A DNA stretch of 14,718 nt from contig JALTUB010000245.1 in NCBI GenBank assembly GCA_027047745.1, forward strand, positions 1 to 14,718, in the 5' to 3' direction. Both the position numbers and the translations under genes were made by a program. Under the pieces are notes generated by a model. The model saw only the letters and a list, made by a program, of their open reading frames with translations. It did not search any database and had not been told where the DNA came from. The DNA is from Sulfurimonas sp. GTDB taxonomy: Bacteria > Campylobacterota > Campylobacteria > Campylobacterales > Sulfurimonadaceae. Shown here piece by piece: positions 12,998 to 14,718 of the stretch; position 1 is the stretch's first letter; each line of letters begins with the position of its first letter.

Positions 12998-14718
12998 TTA
13001 AGAGTTTATCTCTTCTTCTTTTTCTTGGATATTTAAAAATTCTTCAACTTTATCTTCATATAAAGTTTCTAACTCCAATAATTCTTTAGCTAAAGAGCTT
13101 ATCCCAATATCTTCATAACATTTAGGGTCATTTAAACACTCATTTTTTTGTGAGATTTTTTCTTCTAATTCTTCTATCTCTTGTGGAAGTTTTTCTAAGG
13201 CTATTTTTTCTTTAAAAGTTAGTTTTAAACTTTTTTGTTTCTCTTTAATAATCTCTGGAACTTTTACTTTTGAAACGTTTTCTTCCATCTCATCAAGCTC
13301 TTTTAACTCATGCTCTAGTTCAAGGTATTCGCTATATTGCTGATATGACTCTTCTATATGTTTGTCTTTTTTAAAGATAAATAGTTTTTTCGCAATCTTA
13401 TCTACAAAATATCTATCATGAGAAACAATTATAACAGCACCTGAAAAGTTTGTTAGTTGCTCTTCAAGTATATTTATAGTAGGAATATCCAAATCATTCG
13501 TAGGCTCATCAAGTATAAGTATATCAACATCTTTTGTAAAGAGTAGGGCTAGGGCTACACGGTTTTTTTCTCCACCACTAAGCACACCTATCTTTTTATC
13601 TAAAAATTCTCTAGGAAATAAAAAGTTTTTAAGATAACCATAAACATGCAAATCACTACCTCGAACACTTACTCTATCTCCACCAAATGGACAAAAAGTT
13701 TCTATAAGGTTTTTAGAATCATCCAAAAGTTCACGATGTTGGTCAAAATATCCTATCTTAAATTCACCTCGTTTTATCTTTCCACTTGTAGGCTCAATGC
13801 GACCTAAAAGTGCTTTTAGGAGAGTTGATTTTCCACTTCCATTTGGTCCTACTATAGCTATAACATCTTTTTGTAGTATTCTCGTGGTAAAGTCTTTTAG
13901 TAACTCTTTGTTTCCAAGTGTAAGTCCTAAATCTTCTACTTCAAAGAGCATTTTTTGCTTATTTACACTTTTGTCTCTGTTAAAATGTTTTGCTTCTCTT
14001 TGAAGTTCCACACTCATTTTTCTTATCTTAGCAGGATTGGTTTTTGCATCCTCACGCAGTTGCATGAGTCTCTCTTTTCTTCCCTCGTTTCGTTTTAAAC
14101 GCGCACGAACTCCACGAGCAAACCACTCATTTTCTCTTTTTAGTACACCGAGTAAGTTGTCATGTTGTTTTTGTAAAGTTCGTAGCCACTCTGCTTTTTG
14201 TACGAGATAATCGTTGTAGCCACCTCTGTACTCACGGATAGAACAATCTTCAACTTCAACACTTTTAGTAGCAATCTTATCTATAAAATATCTATCATGA
14301 GAGATAAAAACAAGAGTAAATTTCTCTTTAAGTATCAGCTCTTCTAAAAACTCAACCATATAAACATCAAGGTGATTGGTCGGTTCATCTAAAAGCAAGA
14401 TGTCAGGTTTTTGAAGAAGTAAAGAGGCTAGGGCAACTCGTCGTTGTTCTCCACCACTTAAAAGAACTATTGGTTTATTTTCATACTTTTTAAGGTCAAA
14501 GTGTTGAATAATCCGTTCAACTTTATCATCTAAGTTCCAAGCATTATGGTGCTCTATGTAGCGAGAAAGTTTTTCATGTTCATCTAAAAGCGTTTTATTT
14601 TCAAAATCAGAAGATAATTTTAGTGAAAGTTCATTATACTTCTCTTTTGCTTCGTTTAACTCTTTTAAACCTGCTTCAACAGCTTGTTTTACACTATCCC
14701 CATCGTTAAAGTGAGGAG
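12998..14718 (-). CDS. uup: ABC-F family ATPase, Uup type (5' end outside window)
   Basis: The frame is open from the TAA at 12998-13000 to the right edge, so about 572 C-terminal residues are seen and only the first part, including Walker A of domain 1, is missing. Domain 1 shows the signature LSGGEQ (14444-14461) and Walker B LLLDEPTNHLD (starting at 14398). A Lys/Arg-rich helical linker follows. Domain 2 shows Walker A GPNGSGKST (13823-13849), signature LSGGEK (13565-13582), ILDEPTNDLD and SHDRYF. A long Glu/Lys coiled-coil C-terminal domain with LKLTFKEKIALEKLPQEIE is typical of Uup and absent from EttA. There is no membrane segment, as expected for a soluble ribosome- or branched-DNA-associated ATPase. 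Beginning the protein at 14398 would be wrong: that codon is an internal TTG within Walker B. Confidence 0.9.
   Translation of the reverse strand, partial: PHFNDGDSVKQAVEAGLKELNEAKEKYNELSLKLSSDFENKTLLDEHEKLSRYIEHHNAWNLDDKVERIIQHFDLKKYENKPIVLLSGGEQRRVALASLLLQKPDILLLDEPTNHLDVYMVEFLEELILKEKFTLVFISHDRYFIDKIATKSVEVEDCSIREYRGGYNDYLVQKAEWLRTLQKQHDNLLGVLKRENEWFARGVRARLKRNEGRKERLMQLREDAKTNPAKIRKMSVELQREAKHFNRDKSVNKQKMLFEVEDLGLTLGNKELLKDFTTRILQKDVIAIVGPNGSGKSTLLKALLGRIEPTSGKIKRGEFKIGYFDQHRELLDDSKNLIETFCPFGGDRVSVRGSDLHVYGYLKNFLFPREFLDKKIGVLSGGEKNRVALALLFTKDVDILILDEPTNDLDIPTINILEEQLTNFSGAVIIVSHDRYFVDKIAKKLFIFKKDKHIEESYQQYSEYLELEHELKELDEMEENVSKVKVPEIIKEKQKSLKLTFKEKIALEKLPQEIEELEEKISQKNECLNDPKCYEDIGISSLAKELLELETLYEDKVEEFLNIQEKEEEINS
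13000..13014. terminator. Weak bidirectional terminator candidate between aroG and uup
   Basis: AAGAG (13000-13004) and CTCTT (13010-13014) form a 5-bp stem with a TTTAT loop just 15 nt after the aroG stop codon. On the plus strand it is followed by CTTCTTTTTCTT; on the minus strand it is followed shortly by TTTT. It overlaps the last codons of uup. The stem is short and AT-rich, so this is only a candidate, but no better terminator is seen between these convergent genes. Confidence 0.3.

Noticed and set aside
12998..14398. Uup as a complete 466-residue protein starting at 14398
   Set aside because: The codon at 14398 is a TTG inside Walker B (LLLDEP). The frame continues open to the window edge with the LSGGEQ signature upstream, so the gene is simply cut by the window.
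1..14718. Mobile element, defence system, CRISPR array or tRNA
   Set aside because: No transposase, integrase, repeat-spacer pattern, cloverleaf or toxin-antitoxin pair was seen. All the long frames are core genes.

Overview
The window is an ordinary low-GC, gene-dense chromosomal segment that looks like a Campylobacterota (Epsilonproteobacteria) genome, probably Sulfurimonas or a close relative. The evidence is the gene order cvpA-fur-lysS-glyA-DUF1882-SPOR-aroE, which I recall in the same core arrangement in Campylobacter and Helicobacter. The class II DAHP synthase, the RecR type and the AT-rich promoters with TATAAT -10 boxes fit as well. The genus is an inference; no rRNA or marker phylogeny is possible here.

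Layout. Positions 1-662 (+) hold the tail of an unidentified gene overlapping recR by 4 nt. From 652 to 11495, everything is on the minus strand and reads right to left: a diguanylate cyclase with a coiled-coil N-terminus, cvpA, fur, lysS, then a 227-nt gap holding a newly noticed 53-codon Cys/His-containing ORF and a strong RNA-like hairpin, then metE, glyA, a DUF1882 protein, a SPOR-domain membrane protein, trpE and aroE. aroE meets recR tail to tail with an 11-nt overlap. The 140-nt gap at 11496-11635 carries divergent promoters for the cyclase and for aroG (+). aroG converges on an ABC-F ATPase (uup, -), whose start lies beyond the right edge.

How the genes work together. AroG (first step of the shikimate pathway), AroE (fourth step) and TrpE (first committed step to tryptophan) all serve aromatic amino acid synthesis. 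GlyA makes 5,10-methylene-THF, which MetF (not seen here) reduces to the methyl donor used by MetE to make methionine. Fur is the iron-responsive regulator, LysS charges tRNA-Lys, RecR acts in RecF-type recombination repair, and Uup is a ribosome- or DNA-junction-associated ABC-F ATPase. The cyclase, cvpA and fur are so tightly spaced (11-nt overlap, 2-nt gap) that they are almost certainly co-transcribed.

I found no mobile element, CRISPR array, tRNA, rRNA or defence system. The most interesting piece is the lysS-metE intergenic region (7708-7934). Its small ORF ends RRTGVHPPLFI, its hairpin is fully paired only as minus-strand RNA, and a pyrimidine patch could mask the metE ribosome-binding site. 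Second is the DUF1882 protein, which shows primase-polymerase-like motif spacing. No stretch longer than 300 bases lacks a gene.
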